A stretch of DNA of 64,000 nucleotides from Terriglobia bacterium (GCA_028716525.1 JAQUPQ010000011.1:33843-97842); one strand, 5' to 3'. Shown: positions 18,814 to 28,470, counted from the stretch's first letter. A program made the numbers and translations. The notes: a model not told the origin generated them from the letters alone.

Positions 18814-18891
18814 TCACCTCAATTGGCAGTGCGCTGCGGTGGCGCATGCGCGGTGGCGTGACCACAACACTTTACAGCGGGCTCTCAATCT

Positions 18892-19197
18892 TCAGTTTTC
18901 TTCGGAATCGGGTTTGGATACGTGGGATGGAGGTTCCAAATTGGTTCCTTCAGGCTCATTGAATTTCAAACTGCCTTCCGCACTGTCATACACGGCGTGG
19001 GTGACATGCCCTTCCGGACAATGGTAGGTGGCATGAACCAGAGTGCCGCCGATGCCTAATCCCGAGAGGTCAATCGCCTCTGCTTCAATAAACTGCTCGG
19101 CGATTTCGGCCGTCGACATGCACACGCGGCATGCAATCTTGGCCGGTGCCTGAGGCCTCTCGGTTTTGTCCTGGTTGGAATTCATGCGCCGATCCAT
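18892..19197 (-). CDS. Small protein with CxxC and HCPEGH motifs, unknown function
   Basis: 101 residues (97 if the ATG at 19185 is used). An N-terminal Asn/Gln/Lys-rich tail is followed by IACRVCMSTAEIAEQFI and, 30 residues later, TYHCPEGHVTHAVYD. The two Cys of CRVC, the Cys of HCPEGH and nearby His could bind one zinc or iron. The C-terminal tail is acidic and polar. I do not recognise a family. It converges with the flavoprotein gene. Codon pattern and motif spacing look protein-like, so I accept it with moderate confidence. Confidence 0.55.
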   Translation of the reverse strand: MDRRMNSNQDKTERPQAPAKIACRVCMSTAEIAEQFIEAEAIDLSGLGIGGTLVHATYHCPEGHVTHAVYDSAEGSLKFNEPEGTNLEPPSHVSKPDSEEN

Positions 19198-19221
19198 GGG
19201 TCCATTGAGCCGATTCAGCTT

Positions 19222-19329
19222 GGGTAGGCCCGCCGGGCGGTCTTTGCCGCCGGAGACGCCGGCGTTAGATCAACTTCTTTCGAACCCTACTGCATTACCC
19301 GGCGAAAAAAAACGTTCACCGGGCCCACC
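19222..19329. repeat. REPIN-like inverted repeat element, copy 2
   Basis: A diverged relative of the element at 13720. GGGTAGG (19222-19228) opens it, a GGCGG/CCGCC hairpin follows, then CCCGGCGA (19298-19305) and TCACCGGG (19316-19323), and CCCACC closes it. It lies between the small Cys protein gene and the large secreted protein gene, outside both coding regions. Confidence 0.5.
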
Positions 19330-19352
19330 AGAACAATGGCTTTGCAATCCCC

Positions 19353-22300
19353 TCAGTTGAAGGGAACCAGCACTTGCTGGCCGCTGTCATTCAAGAATGA
19401 AATGGCGACGGTCCCCGAGCTGGAAGTTGTATTAATCGAAATGATCTGTGTCGTAAAACCTCCACCATTCACAATCTGCGGGATGATCCCATTCGGAACG
19501 GGGGGATTATTCAAGTCAGCCACCGGCAAGGTTGAAAACAGATTGTCGCCTCGCTGGTTGACGGTCAATCGCAACGTGACCGGTGAGATGGGAACGTTGC
19601 TGGTGATGTTCAATACCCCTTGAAAATCAGCCGGGACCGGCGGAGAGGCCGAAGCGAAAATCTGTTCGATGAACTTGGCCAGATGTCCATTGGCCGGCAG
19701 GTTCGCGGTTGTGGTTTGGTTATAGGAGCCATCAAAGCTGACCACGTTGAACGTTACGGTCGCCGGTGTGGAAGGGCCGTTGGCATTCACAACAGCCACT
19801 CCGGTGTCTCGAACCAGGGGAGAAGAGTCGCGCTCAATGTAGACCCGAGCGGAGGTCGTCTTGGGCGCATTCAAGACCCCGGCTTGCGATGCCAGCCCGC
19901 CGGAACTGTTGTTGGAAGCAAACACCGCCGCTCCCGAGGGCAGCGCACCACTGGTCGAAACCACCAGCGCATAGGCCACCTTGAGGCTCCCCAAACCGGT
20001 TGTAGAGAACTTCACCATGCCATTCGCCGGGATGGAATAGGTGAGCGAGCTTCGCACCCCCAACGGACTGCCGAAATCCAACGAAATGGCATTTCCATTG
20101 TCATCCGCAAATGAGATTGTTCCACTGATCAGAGACCCCGTGGTGTTCATCAGAAGAATCTGTGTGGGCGTGCCCCCGCCATCGACGATTTGCGAAAACA
20201 CCAAACTGCCGCTGCTGGATGGCGTCACCGTGAGATCGGCCACCGGCAGGGCGCTGAAGATCTGCTCTCCATGGGTATTGTTGGCCGTGCGCAAATTGAC
20301 GGCCGCGAACGGGGAGACGGAGCTAAATGTGATGGTTCCCAGAAACGGGCTGGTGAGACCCGCGCAGCCCAGCTGGTTGACGAAGAGCGCGATGTGTCCG
20401 TGACCCGCAATCGGTTGACTGGAGCAAGCCGAGGAGGTGGCTCCGTCCATTGTCGTCAACAACACATTAACAGTGATCGGATTCCCTCCTGCGTTCACCA
20501 GAGCTACTCCGCTGTTCTTCCCGCTGGCCTGATCATAATCCACGAAGATTCGTGCCGAGGTCGTAGTGCCGCTGGCCGGAATACCGGCTTCCGTGACAAG
20601 CACGTTATTTTGTGTCAAGGCAAAGATAGCCAACGTTACGGGGTCCGAGAGGGTCGTCGAGCCCACCTGACCATAGCTGACCGAGAGAGTACCGGCGCCT
20701 GTCGAAGTGCGTGAAAATCCCGTGCTCGCCGGCAGACTCTGCGTTAGCGCTGCGGGAATCAAAGTGGTGTCGACTGAACCCAGTCCTCCTGTGGCAGTGG
20801 AAAAAAAACTTTGCCACCCTTGGCGAAAGGTGTCGATTTTGGATAAATCCCCAGCCGACGGGGTCGTACCTTTCTGAACCAGCAAAACCCAGGCCTGGCG
20901 GAAACTGTGCGGAGAGCTCGCGGACGACGGATTTCGCGTGCCGTTGGCTGTGATGATGTCATTGATGGAAACATTATGACGTGTGCCTTGGAACGTGGGT
21001 GAATTTGTGTCCGGAGCGGAGCTGTTCACCTTGCCGGTGCCCGAGGGATTGAAGACCGCAAAACTATCCTGGACTTGGGACGGAGGCAGCAAACCCATGA
21101 GATACTGATCGAAATCGCTGTAGTGGCTGGTGTTTTGACTCGTGTTGACCGTGAAAGTTCCATTCAAGTTGTCGGTGAGAGCATTTCCTTCCATCACAGA
21201 ACCCTTGGAATTAAAGAAGTAGCTCCAGTGCGCGCACTGCCGGCCCAGAATCGAATTTGAAAACGAAGGATCATTGCACACGGCTTCGGGAATATCATCG
21301 AAGGCCATCCAGCGGTGCCCAAACTCCTGACCCATCACTTCCACGGGACTGTTCGTCCCGAGAAAATGGGGAGTGTTGGGATCCAGAGGGAAATTGCCCA
21401 ATGAACCCATATTGAGATAACTTTCCAATTTAGCCGGACTTCCAAAGCTGAAATTGGAATCATCAAATATGCCCAGAGATCCCAATCCCCGAACACTGTT
21501 TCGGACATTGATCTCAAATGCGAAGGCGTTTCCCAAGTTCACCGGAAAGTTGGCGAACACGGTAATAAAGTTGTAGTCATCACCGTGGGTCTGGTAAAAA
21601 GCCCGAGCCAGCTCTTTATCAGAAAAGACTTGATTGAGCGTAAAAAACTCAAAGATGGCCCCTGATTCATTGGTGGGACTTGTCAAATGGGTGTAGTCCA
21701 CGTTTGCAGGGGGAATTCCCTGATTATTGCCCGGCGCGATGCCGACTACGGCGGTCGTGGAATCTGCTCCCCCGGCGGGGGAAGAGATGCCATTGTATGA
21801 AAACTCAATGGCGCCGTTGGCGTGAAGGATGACTTCAAACGTGTAGTGATCTCGATTGGAAGCGGTGCACACATCCTGAAATCGAGACACATCGCTGTAC
21901 AAAACGATGAAGCGATCGCTCTTCTGAAGCGTGCTGACTGAACCTCCGCAGGGGGGAAGGAGATCGGTAAAAAAGGGAGCGATACGAGGTTGCAGGTTCA
22001 GGAATCGGACGATATCTCGATCATCACTGGTGGCATCAGGTCCTGTGAAGGTCAAATGGCCGTCGGAACCCACCCAAACATTATTGTAAGTCTGCCCAAA
22101 AAATGTGAACGTAAATCCGGGAGCAAAGGAAACCTGGGTGGCATCGTCATCACCCAATGAAGGAGCGGCAGGAAAGCTTCCGGGCACAATTGTAGATCCG
22201 GTTGCCACATCAAAATTCGGGGCGATTTTACTGACCAAATAGGTTGAGCCGTTGGGCGTGTACAAGATATTGCTATGGTCAAAGTCATAGCTGTTGATAG

Positions 22301-22583
22301 GGAAAACGATGAGCCCGTTATCTTCAATCACCGCAATATTCCCCATGTCGGCGTTCAAAGCATCCCTCTTGAACGATACATGTGGGCCCAACCGCCGGTA
22401 TGACATGTCTTGCTCCCGGCGCTGAGACCGGATCGAGGTCACGGGATAGCTCTCATCCACGAACACCCTTTCTCCGGACGGCTGCACGGGCGGTTTGGGA
22501 TTCTTGGATTTTGAAAATACCGGTAACGGCACACTCAATACACAAAAAACAAAAAACGCCACCACACCTTTTCTAACCTTCAT
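19353..22583 (-). CDS. Secreted nidogen-domain, peptidase-like protein with duplicated C-terminal module
   Basis: 1076 residues. A signal peptide (VVAFFVFCVLSVPLPVFS) is followed by a nidogen-like domain (about 150-310: FFGQTYNNVWVGSDGHLTF, then RIAPFFTDL) and a peptidase-like core with VMGQEFGHRW near residue 420 and YSDFDQYLMGLLPP about 80 residues on, the pattern of secreted zinc proteases. The zinc helix reads Q-E-x-x-H, with Gln419 (CAG) where His is expected, so activity is doubtful. From about residue 625 on it carries the same two-repeat module as the gene at 2-2593. It is probably secreted or surface bound. The REP-like element lies just beyond its 3' end. Confidence 0.85.
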   Translation of the reverse strand: MKVRKGVVAFFVFCVLSVPLPVFSKSKNPKPPVQPSGERVFVDESYPVTSIRSQRREQDMSYRRLGPHVSFKRDALNADMGNIAVIEDNGLIVFPINSYDFDHSNILYTPNGSTYLVSKIAPNFDVATGSTIVPGSFPAAPSLGDDDATQVSFAPGFTFTFFGQTYNNVWVGSDGHLTFTGPDATSDDRDIVRFLNLQPRIAPFFTDLLPPCGGSVSTLQKSDRFIVLYSDVSRFQDVCTASNRDHYTFEVILHANGAIEFSYNGISSPAGGADSTTAVVGIAPGNNQGIPPANVDYTHLTSPTNESGAIFEFFTLNQVFSDKELARAFYQTHGDDYNFITVFANFPVNLGNAFAFEINVRNSVRGLGSLGIFDDSNFSFGSPAKLESYLNMGSLGNFPLDPNTPHFLGTNSPVEVMGQEFGHRWMAFDDIPEAVCNDPSFSNSILGRQCAHWSYFFNSKGSVMEGNALTDNLNGTFTVNTSQNTSHYSDFDQYLMGLLPPSQVQDSFAVFNPSGTGKVNSSAPDTNSPTFQGTRHNVSINDIITANGTRNPSSASSPHSFRQAWVLLVQKGTTPSAGDLSKIDTFRQGWQSFFSTATGGLGSVDTTLIPAALTQSLPASTGFSRTSTGAGTLSVSYGQVGSTTLSDPVTLAIFALTQNNVLVTEAGIPASGTTTSARIFVDYDQASGKNSGVALVNAGGNPITVNVLLTTMDGATSSACSSQPIAGHGHIALFVNQLGCAGLTSPFLGTITFSSVSPFAAVNLRTANNTHGEQIFSALPVADLTVTPSSSGSLVFSQIVDGGGTPTQILLMNTTGSLISGTISFADDNGNAISLDFGSPLGVRSSLTYSIPANGMVKFSTTGLGSLKVAYALVVSTSGALPSGAAVFASNNSSGGLASQAGVLNAPKTTSARVYIERDSSPLVRDTGVAVVNANGPSTPATVTFNVVSFDGSYNQTTTANLPANGHLAKFIEQIFASASPPVPADFQGVLNITSNVPISPVTLRLTVNQRGDNLFSTLPVADLNNPPVPNGIIPQIVNGGGFTTQIISINTTSSSGTVAISFLNDSGQQVLVPFN

Positions 22584-22885
22584 CCTTCTTCTCCTTACTG
22601 GTTAAACCGTTGTAAAAACCCTGCTCGGCTCGTTCTCGGTGGTCCGAAGTTGAATCTCCGAAATGGGTTTCAATCCCTTGGAATTGAATTGGCTTTTAAA
22701 GACGCCCTTGCTTTGATGCTTGAACAAATTCTCCAGGTTGCTGCCTCAAAAACAGGTGCCGGGTATCGGGTGTCAGGGGGAGGAACCGCTCCGAAATAAA
22801 ACGACGGTTTCTCTGCGCACTCCGCGCCCCGGCGGTGAACGGTCATTCCGGTAATCCGACCTCAAAAACTCAAACGCGTCGATCT
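22584..22885. other. Intergenic with a short dispersed-repeat remnant
   Basis: A 302-base gap between two minus-strand genes. It should contain the promoter of the nidogen-domain gene; AAGGAGAAGAAGG before 22583 is its ribosome site. Around 22808-22840 lies a CTCTGCG...CCGCG...GGCGGTGAA tract resembling one at 33185-33223. Nothing else was recognised. Confidence 0.4.
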
Positions 22886-23875
22886 TCAGTCTTGATGCTC
22901 CTGCCACACCAAACGTGCGGCCCCCAGCAGCCCGGCCTTGTCGATCAGGCGCGACTGCACAATGGGGAGGCGCTCGGCTCGATACACATAGGATCGAGCA
23001 AAGGCTTCTTTCTTCATGGAAGGCGAAAACATTTTCCAGGCATTTGCAGCTCCACCGGCAATGATGAATTTCTGGAGATCCAAAATCGTTGTCAAGTTGG
23101 CGACGGCCAAGCCTAGCGCCCGACCAGCCAGCTGAAACACCCGCCGCGCCGCCGGATCGCCTTGCTCCGCAATCCGGCACACGTCGAAAGCGCTGGCGTT
23201 TTTCTTTTTAGCGAACAGCTTCCGCAGCGGCTCCGACTCGCCTCGTTCCCCCGCCCAGTGTGCCCGCCGCACCATCCAGGGAGCGGCTGCGATCGTTTCT
23301 AAACATCCGCGGGTCCCGCAGTTGCACAGTTCTCCGTCAGGATCGACCACCATGTGACCTGCTTCCGAAGCAATTCCACGCGTACCGCTCCAAATCTTGC
23401 CGCGCAAAACGATGCCGCAACCCACGCCGGTGCCCAGCGTGAAGAGGCAGGCATTCTCAACATCCCGAGCCGCACCCTTCCACACTTCCCCGAGAGCGGC
23501 CACATTGGCATCATTATCAATAATCACGGGGACCGGTAGGCGTCCTTCCATCTTGCGCTTGAATGGAAAATTTCCTCGGCCCGGAAAATTGGGTGATTCG
23601 TGCAATTCGCGATTGTAATAAACCAGCCCCGGCACACCCACTCCCACGCCGACGCAACGTCCGGCCTTGCGGGAGGCGATGATTTTTATAATGAGATCGC
23701 ACATGCGCCGGACCACGTCATCCCGTCCCCGTTCCACCCGGGTGGGAATGCGTCGCTCTTCAAGAATGCGCCCTCGGGAATCCACGGCAGCCACCCGCAT
23801 GTTGGTGCCACCCAGATCGACACTCACGGCATAGTCCATTCGGGAAGCTTTTTCGTCGCGATGTAAAGTCTTCAT
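22886..23875 (-). CDS. ROK family sugar kinase (glucokinase-like)
   Basis: About 329 residues. The ATPase phosphate-1 loop is SVDLGGTNMRVAAVD; VPVIIDNDANVAALGE contains the catalytic Asp region; FTLGTGVGCGIVL is phosphate 2; and CNCGTRGCLE is the ROK zinc motif CxCGxxGCxE. No N-terminal DNA-binding domain is present, so it is a kinase, not a NagC/XylR-type repressor. It most likely phosphorylates glucose or another hexose in the cytoplasm. A TTG at 23902 overlaps the stop of the flavin reductase gene, but the ATG at 23875 has GAGAGA upstream and is preferred. Cotranscription with that gene is likely. Confidence 0.88.
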   Translation of the reverse strand: MKTLHRDEKASRMDYAVSVDLGGTNMRVAAVDSRGRILEERRIPTRVERGRDDVVRRMCDLIIKIIASRKAGRCVGVGVGVPGLVYYNRELHESPNFPGRGNFPFKRKMEGRLPVPVIIDNDANVAALGEVWKGAARDVENACLFTLGTGVGCGIVLRGKIWSGTRGIASEAGHMVVDPDGELCNCGTRGCLETIAAAPWMVRRAHWAGERGESEPLRKLFAKKKNASAFDVCRIAEQGDPAARRVFQLAGRALGLAVANLTTILDLQKFIIAGGAANAWKMFSPSMKKEAFARSYVYRAERLPIVQSRLIDKAGLLGAARLVWQEHQD

Positions 23876-23898
23876 GTGCAGTTTCTCTCGGGGAATGT

Positions 23899-24366
23899 TC
23901 AAAAAATCTTTCCGTTGCGATACACGGCGGGGTTCACCTCTCGCAACACCGCCCCGTCGACCACCTCACCCACCATGACCAAGTGGCTGCCCACCACGGA
24001 ATGCGACACCAACTTGCAATCCAGATAAGCAATGGCATCGGAAAGAATCGGTGCTCCGGTCACGCGGCTGTGAGTCGACAGTCCGATAAACTTGTCGGCT
24101 TCTTTGGAAGTAACTCGGCCCATGGCATAAGCTAGATCTTTATGCTCGGGCGCCAGGACGTTAATGGCGAATATACCACTCCGCAGCAACAGCTGAGTTG
24201 TGGCGCTATCAGGCGTCAGCCCCAGAATCACGTGGATGGGGTCCTTGGAAATCTGAGAAACCCACACCGCGGTCATGCCGCTGCGCTCTTCCGCCATCTG
24301 AGTGGTGACGAGATACACCCCGTAAGTGAAGGAATAAACAGCCTGTTTGGCTTCTTCCAAACTCAC
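23899..24366 (-). CDS. Flavin reductase-like FMN-binding protein
   Basis: 155 residues of the flavin_reduct family: a short N-terminal helix, YGVYLVTTQMAEERSGMTAVWVSQIS, which forms the FMN phosphate site, DPIHVILGLTPDSATTQLL, SGIFAINVLA and the C-terminal VGSHLVMVGEVVDG. Members either reduce free FMN with NAD(P)H or act as small diflavin partners. It starts with GTG, preceded by AAGGAGAGG. It is followed without a gap by the ROK kinase gene. No partner monooxygenase is adjacent, so its physiological acceptor is unknown. Confidence 0.85.
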   Translation of the reverse strand: MSLEEAKQAVYSFTYGVYLVTTQMAEERSGMTAVWVSQISKDPIHVILGLTPDSATTQLLLRSGIFAINVLAPEHKDLAYAMGRVTSKEADKFIGLSTHSRVTGAPILSDAIAYLDCKLVSHSVVGSHLVMVGEVVDGAVLREVNPAVYRNGKIF

Positions 24367-24644
24367 GCGCTTTTTCCTCTCCTTGTCCCCAGGGACAGCG
24401 AAGAAATTCCACGGAATTCAAATCGAGCATTTTAACCCATTTTCGGGAAAGCGGGGGCTGAATTTTTGATTGCAAACCGGCGGAAAGCGTTCGAAGAGTG
24501 GTGCGATCCGGAGCCGGGATCACAGCGCGCGAAGCCGAGATGGGGGCACTCAGCTGAAGCCCTCTTCATCGGGCAACACTAGGATCGAAGTTTGGCCTTA
24601 AAAAACTGCGCCCACATGTTAGTCGGGAGGTGATGTCTCTGACC
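24367..24644. promoter_or_regulatory. Upstream region of the flavin reductase / ROK pair
   Basis: About 280 bases between a terminator and the GTG start of the flavin reductase. It must hold the promoter for the two-gene unit. I cannot assign boxes. No gene or RNA was recognised. Confidence 0.35.
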
Positions 24645-24679
24645 AAAAAAAGGGCCGATCCCCCGCCGGGGATCGGCCC
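24645..24679 (-). terminator. Rho-independent terminator of the TonB receptor gene
   Basis: Read on the minus strand, GGGCCGATCCCC pairs with GGGGATCGGCCC around a 4-nt loop and is followed by seven T. It lies about 30 bases after the stop of the receptor gene, making it one of the strongest terminators in the window. Confidence 0.92.
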
Positions 24680-24705
24680 ATACTTCAATTTTCAAATCAC
24701 GGGCG

Positions 24706-27700
24706 TTAAAAGATAAACTCGATGCCCAACTCGCCGGAGAATGAGTGTGGAACGGTTACTCCGCTTGACGTGATGAAATTGATTGGCTGACGGAATGAGG
24801 CATCTCGGATGTTGCCGTCAAAATTGTTTCCAAAGTTGGCCCGGTTGGTCACGTCGAACATCTGCCAAATCAGGTTCAGCCTCTTGCTTTCACCCAACCG
24901 AATGGACTTGCTGACCCGCGTATCGAGCTGAAAGAACGCCTGCCCCCGCACGTTGTCGAACCCCGACTGCATGCAGGTTCCCGCTGCCAGGCAGGCGCGC
25001 AAGGTCGAAGCGCTGGCACTGGCGAAGGCCAGGAAATTCGTCGGGTCGCTGGGTGGAACAAAAGCGTGGGCGTTGCCGCGACCGGTTCCCCAACCAAACA
25101 CGTCGATACCCTGAATGGCGGTATACGGTCGGGCAGAAGCAAGCTGCATGATCGGCGAGATTTGAAATCCCCAGGGGAGATCCAACACGCCGCTCAAGAC
25201 CCAGCGATGGCGTTCATCATTGGGGGTTGGACCGAGATCCCAGGCGCCAAAGATGTGGTTAAAGTCGGTCGGGCGATTCCGGAAGGCTGCTGTGTTTCCA
25301 TTGTAGGCCAATGCCCGGGATAGGACGTAGTTGGTGTTCAGCGTGAAGTGGTGTGTCATGCGCTTCCGGTAAGAGATATTCAATCCATCGTAGCGCGAAC
25401 GGCCCACCGATTGCTCCACATCAACACGGCTCAACACCGGAACCCCCGCTGCAGCAAACGCGGCACTCAACGGCCGAGCCCCGCCGTTGGCCGCTATCTT
25501 TGGATTGGCGTTAAAGGTCTTCGATTCGCGCAGCCCGAGTTCGTGAATATATTCCACTTCCACCACGGAAGTCGGCGTCAACTCGAACGAATAACCCATG
25601 TTCCACTGTTGCGAGTAAGGGTTGTGATAATCCGGATCCATCAGCCGACCTGTGGAGCCCGGCGGAAGTGAAGTCGGCGGAGGCGGATTGATCGGCAGAG
25701 GATCTATACCAAACCTCCAGTTCGACAGTTTGATACCGGTTCCGGGGACTATGTCGGCATTGGGGTCGCCCAGACCTGCACTGGCAATACTGAGCGTCAC
25801 CGCAAAGACAGTCGGATTGATCTGTTGGATCATGAAAAGTGGAATGTTCAGAAATGTCTGGCCATAATAGATGCCGTACCCGCCTCGCAGGGTTTGCTTC
25901 CCATTCCCCGTGATGTCCCAGGCAAATCCCACTCGGGGACTGAAGTCCTTGTTGTCATCTTTTGGCAATCGCGCCGCGTAAGGATTGTTGATGGCTTTCA
26001 ACTCCTGGAAGGTCCGGTTCAACGGCTGGGCATTGGTTCCGATGAGATTGAAGTCTTTGTCCCAGCGCAGTCCCAGGTTGACCGTGAGGTTTCTCGTCAC
26101 CTTCCAGTCGTCCTGGAAGTACATGCCGAACATCTTCGCTCCACCCTGAAGATTGAAGTACGGGTTCCCTGAAGTGTTAGACATTCCGATCACCGCGCCA
26201 GGGGTCGCAAAACCCTGGGGGTACAAGGTCTTGTTGGAAGTGATCACGCTGGGGAGGTCCAGAAAATCAATTTCCAGCGTGGGATTGAACTCGAAGAATC
26301 CACCCAGGGTCGGCTCCCAGAGATAATCAAATCCGGTTTTGAAATTGTGTTTACCGTGAATGATGGACAAGTCATCCCGGAACTGCCACTTTCTTTGATA
26401 AGACTGCTGCGGCACGTTGGTGTTGGTGCCAAAAGTGATTCCGCCTGGAAACGTCACTGTCGGAACTTTCTTGTCCGTATCAATCACGTTGTTCCAGTAC
26501 TGGAAGCCGGCCGTAAAGTTGTTGACGAGGTTCGTGGAGATCACCGAATTGAGGGTGAGACTGGCCAGTTGCAGCGCGTTGGTGGTGAAGTTCCCGGCCG
26601 TAAGATCGTTCGTTTGAGTGGATTGATCATTCAGACCGCGGTTGGTCTGCTGGCTGAATGCGAGGTTGATCGTGTTGTTCTGATTAATGTGGTGATCGAT
26701 GCGCGCATTCCAGCGCCAGTCGCGATAAGGCGTGGGAATCAAGGCGACGGGCTGGGCTCCCAAGCTCGTGACCAACGAGAGCTCGGCAAACGCCTGGGCG
26801 GTCACTGGAATGTTGGTGTTTTCACGTTGACGCTCCAGCGAGAAGAAGAAGAAGTCCTTGTCCTTCCGGATAGGACCGCCAATACTGCCCCCGAACTGTT
26901 GCCGGCTGAACGGCGGCTTGGCATTGCCTGCTTGAATAGAGAAAAAGTCGTTGGCGTTCAGCCGCTCGTTCCTTTCAAACAGAAATCCGTATCCATGGAA
27001 TTGGTTGCCTCCAGACTTGGTGATGACATTGACCGCCGCCCCCTCACTGCGTCCGTTGGCCGCCGAAAAGCGCTGGGTGCTGATAATAAATTCCTGCACA
27101 GCGCCCAATGGAAGCTGCATGACTGGCCCGCCAACGGTGTTGTCCTTGTCATCGATACCGTTCACCGTTACATTGACGTTGCGTCCGCTGGAACCATTGA
27201 TTCCGAAAACCGCGATGCGGTTTTTAGTGGGATCATAGGAATCCACTGGCTTGGCGCCAGGCGCCAAAATGGCCAGATTGGCAAAGTCACGCCCATTCAA
27301 AGGCAAATTCTGCACCTCTTGTGGCGTGATGTTCTGACTGACCGAGCTGCTCGTAGAATCGATCAGCGGTGCTTCTTCCGTCACGGTGATGGTTTGACTT
27401 TCCGCACCGGGGGACATCGTAAAATCAATGTCGGCGGTTTGGCCGACCAATAACTGCACATTGTCAGAGGTGATCGTCGCGAATCCTTTCATCGTCACCT
27501 TGATGGCATAGAGACCCGCCGGCAATAGGTCAATGCGGTAGGTCCCGGTCCCATCCGTGATCGCACTGCGGCTTGCCCCCGTTGCTTTTTCAGTCACTGT
27601 TATCTGGACACCCGGAATGACCGCCTTGGTTTGGTCGTACACCACTCCCGTCACGGATGTTCGCGCCGTCGCCTGGGCAAAAGCCAAGGCCCCCATGCCG

Positions 27701-27747
27701 ACGAGCACCATCATCGTGAGACACGCCCGTGCCATAAACGTCCTCAT
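24706..27747 (-). CDS. Oar-type TonB-dependent receptor with carboxypeptidase-regulatory domain
   Basis: 1013 residues. A signal peptide (LTMMVLVGMGALAFAQA) is followed by a beta-sandwich carboxypeptidase regulatory-like domain (VTGVVYDQTKAVIPGVQITV), a plug domain (QEVQNLPLNGRDFANLAIL) and a 22-strand-type barrel ending in GELGIEFIF, the aromatic end expected for outer-membrane insertion. This architecture is abundant in Acidobacteriota, where substrates are often carbohydrates or peptides; none can be named here. The ATG at 27747 has a perfect AAGGAGG site, so the ATG at 27804 is rejected. It is monocistronic and closed by a terminator. Confidence 0.92.
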   Translation of the reverse strand: MRTFMARACLTMMVLVGMGALAFAQATARTSVTGVVYDQTKAVIPGVQITVTEKATGASRSAITDGTGTYRIDLLPAGLYAIKVTMKGFATITSDNVQLLVGQTADIDFTMSPGAESQTITVTEEAPLIDSTSSSVSQNITPQEVQNLPLNGRDFANLAILAPGAKPVDSYDPTKNRIAVFGINGSSGRNVNVTVNGIDDKDNTVGGPVMQLPLGAVQEFIISTQRFSAANGRSEGAAVNVITKSGGNQFHGYGFLFERNERLNANDFFSIQAGNAKPPFSRQQFGGSIGGPIRKDKDFFFFSLERQRENTNIPVTAQAFAELSLVTSLGAQPVALIPTPYRDWRWNARIDHHINQNNTINLAFSQQTNRGLNDQSTQTNDLTAGNFTTNALQLASLTLNSVISTNLVNNFTAGFQYWNNVIDTDKKVPTVTFPGGITFGTNTNVPQQSYQRKWQFRDDLSIIHGKHNFKTGFDYLWEPTLGGFFEFNPTLEIDFLDLPSVITSNKTLYPQGFATPGAVIGMSNTSGNPYFNLQGGAKMFGMYFQDDWKVTRNLTVNLGLRWDKDFNLIGTNAQPLNRTFQELKAINNPYAARLPKDDNKDFSPRVGFAWDITGNGKQTLRGGYGIYYGQTFLNIPLFMIQQINPTVFAVTLSIASAGLGDPNADIVPGTGIKLSNWRFGIDPLPINPPPPTSLPPGSTGRLMDPDYHNPYSQQWNMGYSFELTPTSVVEVEYIHELGLRESKTFNANPKIAANGGARPLSAAFAAAGVPVLSRVDVEQSVGRSRYDGLNISYRKRMTHHFTLNTNYVLSRALAYNGNTAAFRNRPTDFNHIFGAWDLGPTPNDERHRWVLSGVLDLPWGFQISPIMQLASARPYTAIQGIDVFGWGTGRGNAHAFVPPSDPTNFLAFASASASTLRACLAAGTCMQSGFDNVRGQAFFQLDTRVSKSIRLGESKRLNLIWQMFDVTNRANFGNNFDGNIRDASFRQPINFITSSGVTVPHSFSGELGIEFIF

Positions 27748-28470
27748 ATTCCCTCCTTGGACAAAAATGAATTTTCCTCCCCCCAAGGATTTGTCTCCAC
27801 CCATAACTCCCGCATTGTTATGGAACTCATGAATTCAAAAGATAGTCCCTGCCTTGGGGTCAATTCCTAACCTCGATAAAATCTCGATTAGGCCGTTTCT
27901 GATTTTTACAAGTTCATCCAACTTCAAAAGGAGATGGGATAAATCCGCAGAAGGACATGCACTGGGAATGTAAGACTCGCCACCCTCAGGAATAATCCTG
28001 ACAGGAGTCGGTTCGGACAAATTTGAATTACGGGATCAAGGAAACGCCTTCGCGCAACCCTTCCAAAGGCATCCTCAGGACAGCCACCTTATATGAACGC
28101 AACCCCTCGCAACCCACAAAATCCAAAACACATAGAACATCGAATTGGATTCAATCACACAAGAATTAGAGCCTTGCGTTGCGGTCAATAACACAATTCC
28201 AACAATGATTTCGCAAATTACTCTCCCCTTTTCCTTCTGTCAAGAAGAAATTAGACCTGTATTGTCCGGTTGGTGCAGCGATTGTTTTGGGTGTGAAATG
28301 AAAAACCGTAGGGGGCGAGTTCTATCGAAGAACTTCTATCTTCTTTCAGAACAGTGTGGCTGCGGGCCAGTGGTACGTAATCCGGCAAAGATCGACGCAG
28401 GTTATTCTTCGGGAAGGGTCACCTCAATAAAACTTCTCCACCGGATTCCTAATCGGCAGGCCCTCAAACA
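27748..28470. other. Long intergenic region, no gene recognised
   Basis: About 720 AT-richer bases between the TonB receptor start and the cupin gene end. The receptor promoter should be near 27760-27850. Two short frames (27835-28020 minus, 28145-28474 plus) start with TTG, lack ribosome sites and resemble nothing known, so I leave them out. No repeat or RNA was recognised. Confidence 0.4.

Noticed and set aside
26347..27453. A 368-codon plus-strand frame inside the TonB receptor gene
   Set aside because: It is antisense to plug and barrel sequence and lacks any recognisable motif.
27835..28020. A 61-residue minus-strand frame with a helix-like C terminus upstream of the TonB receptor
   Set aside because: It begins with TTG, has a stop a few codons upstream, no ribosome site and no known match. 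It looks somewhat protein-like but support is too thin.
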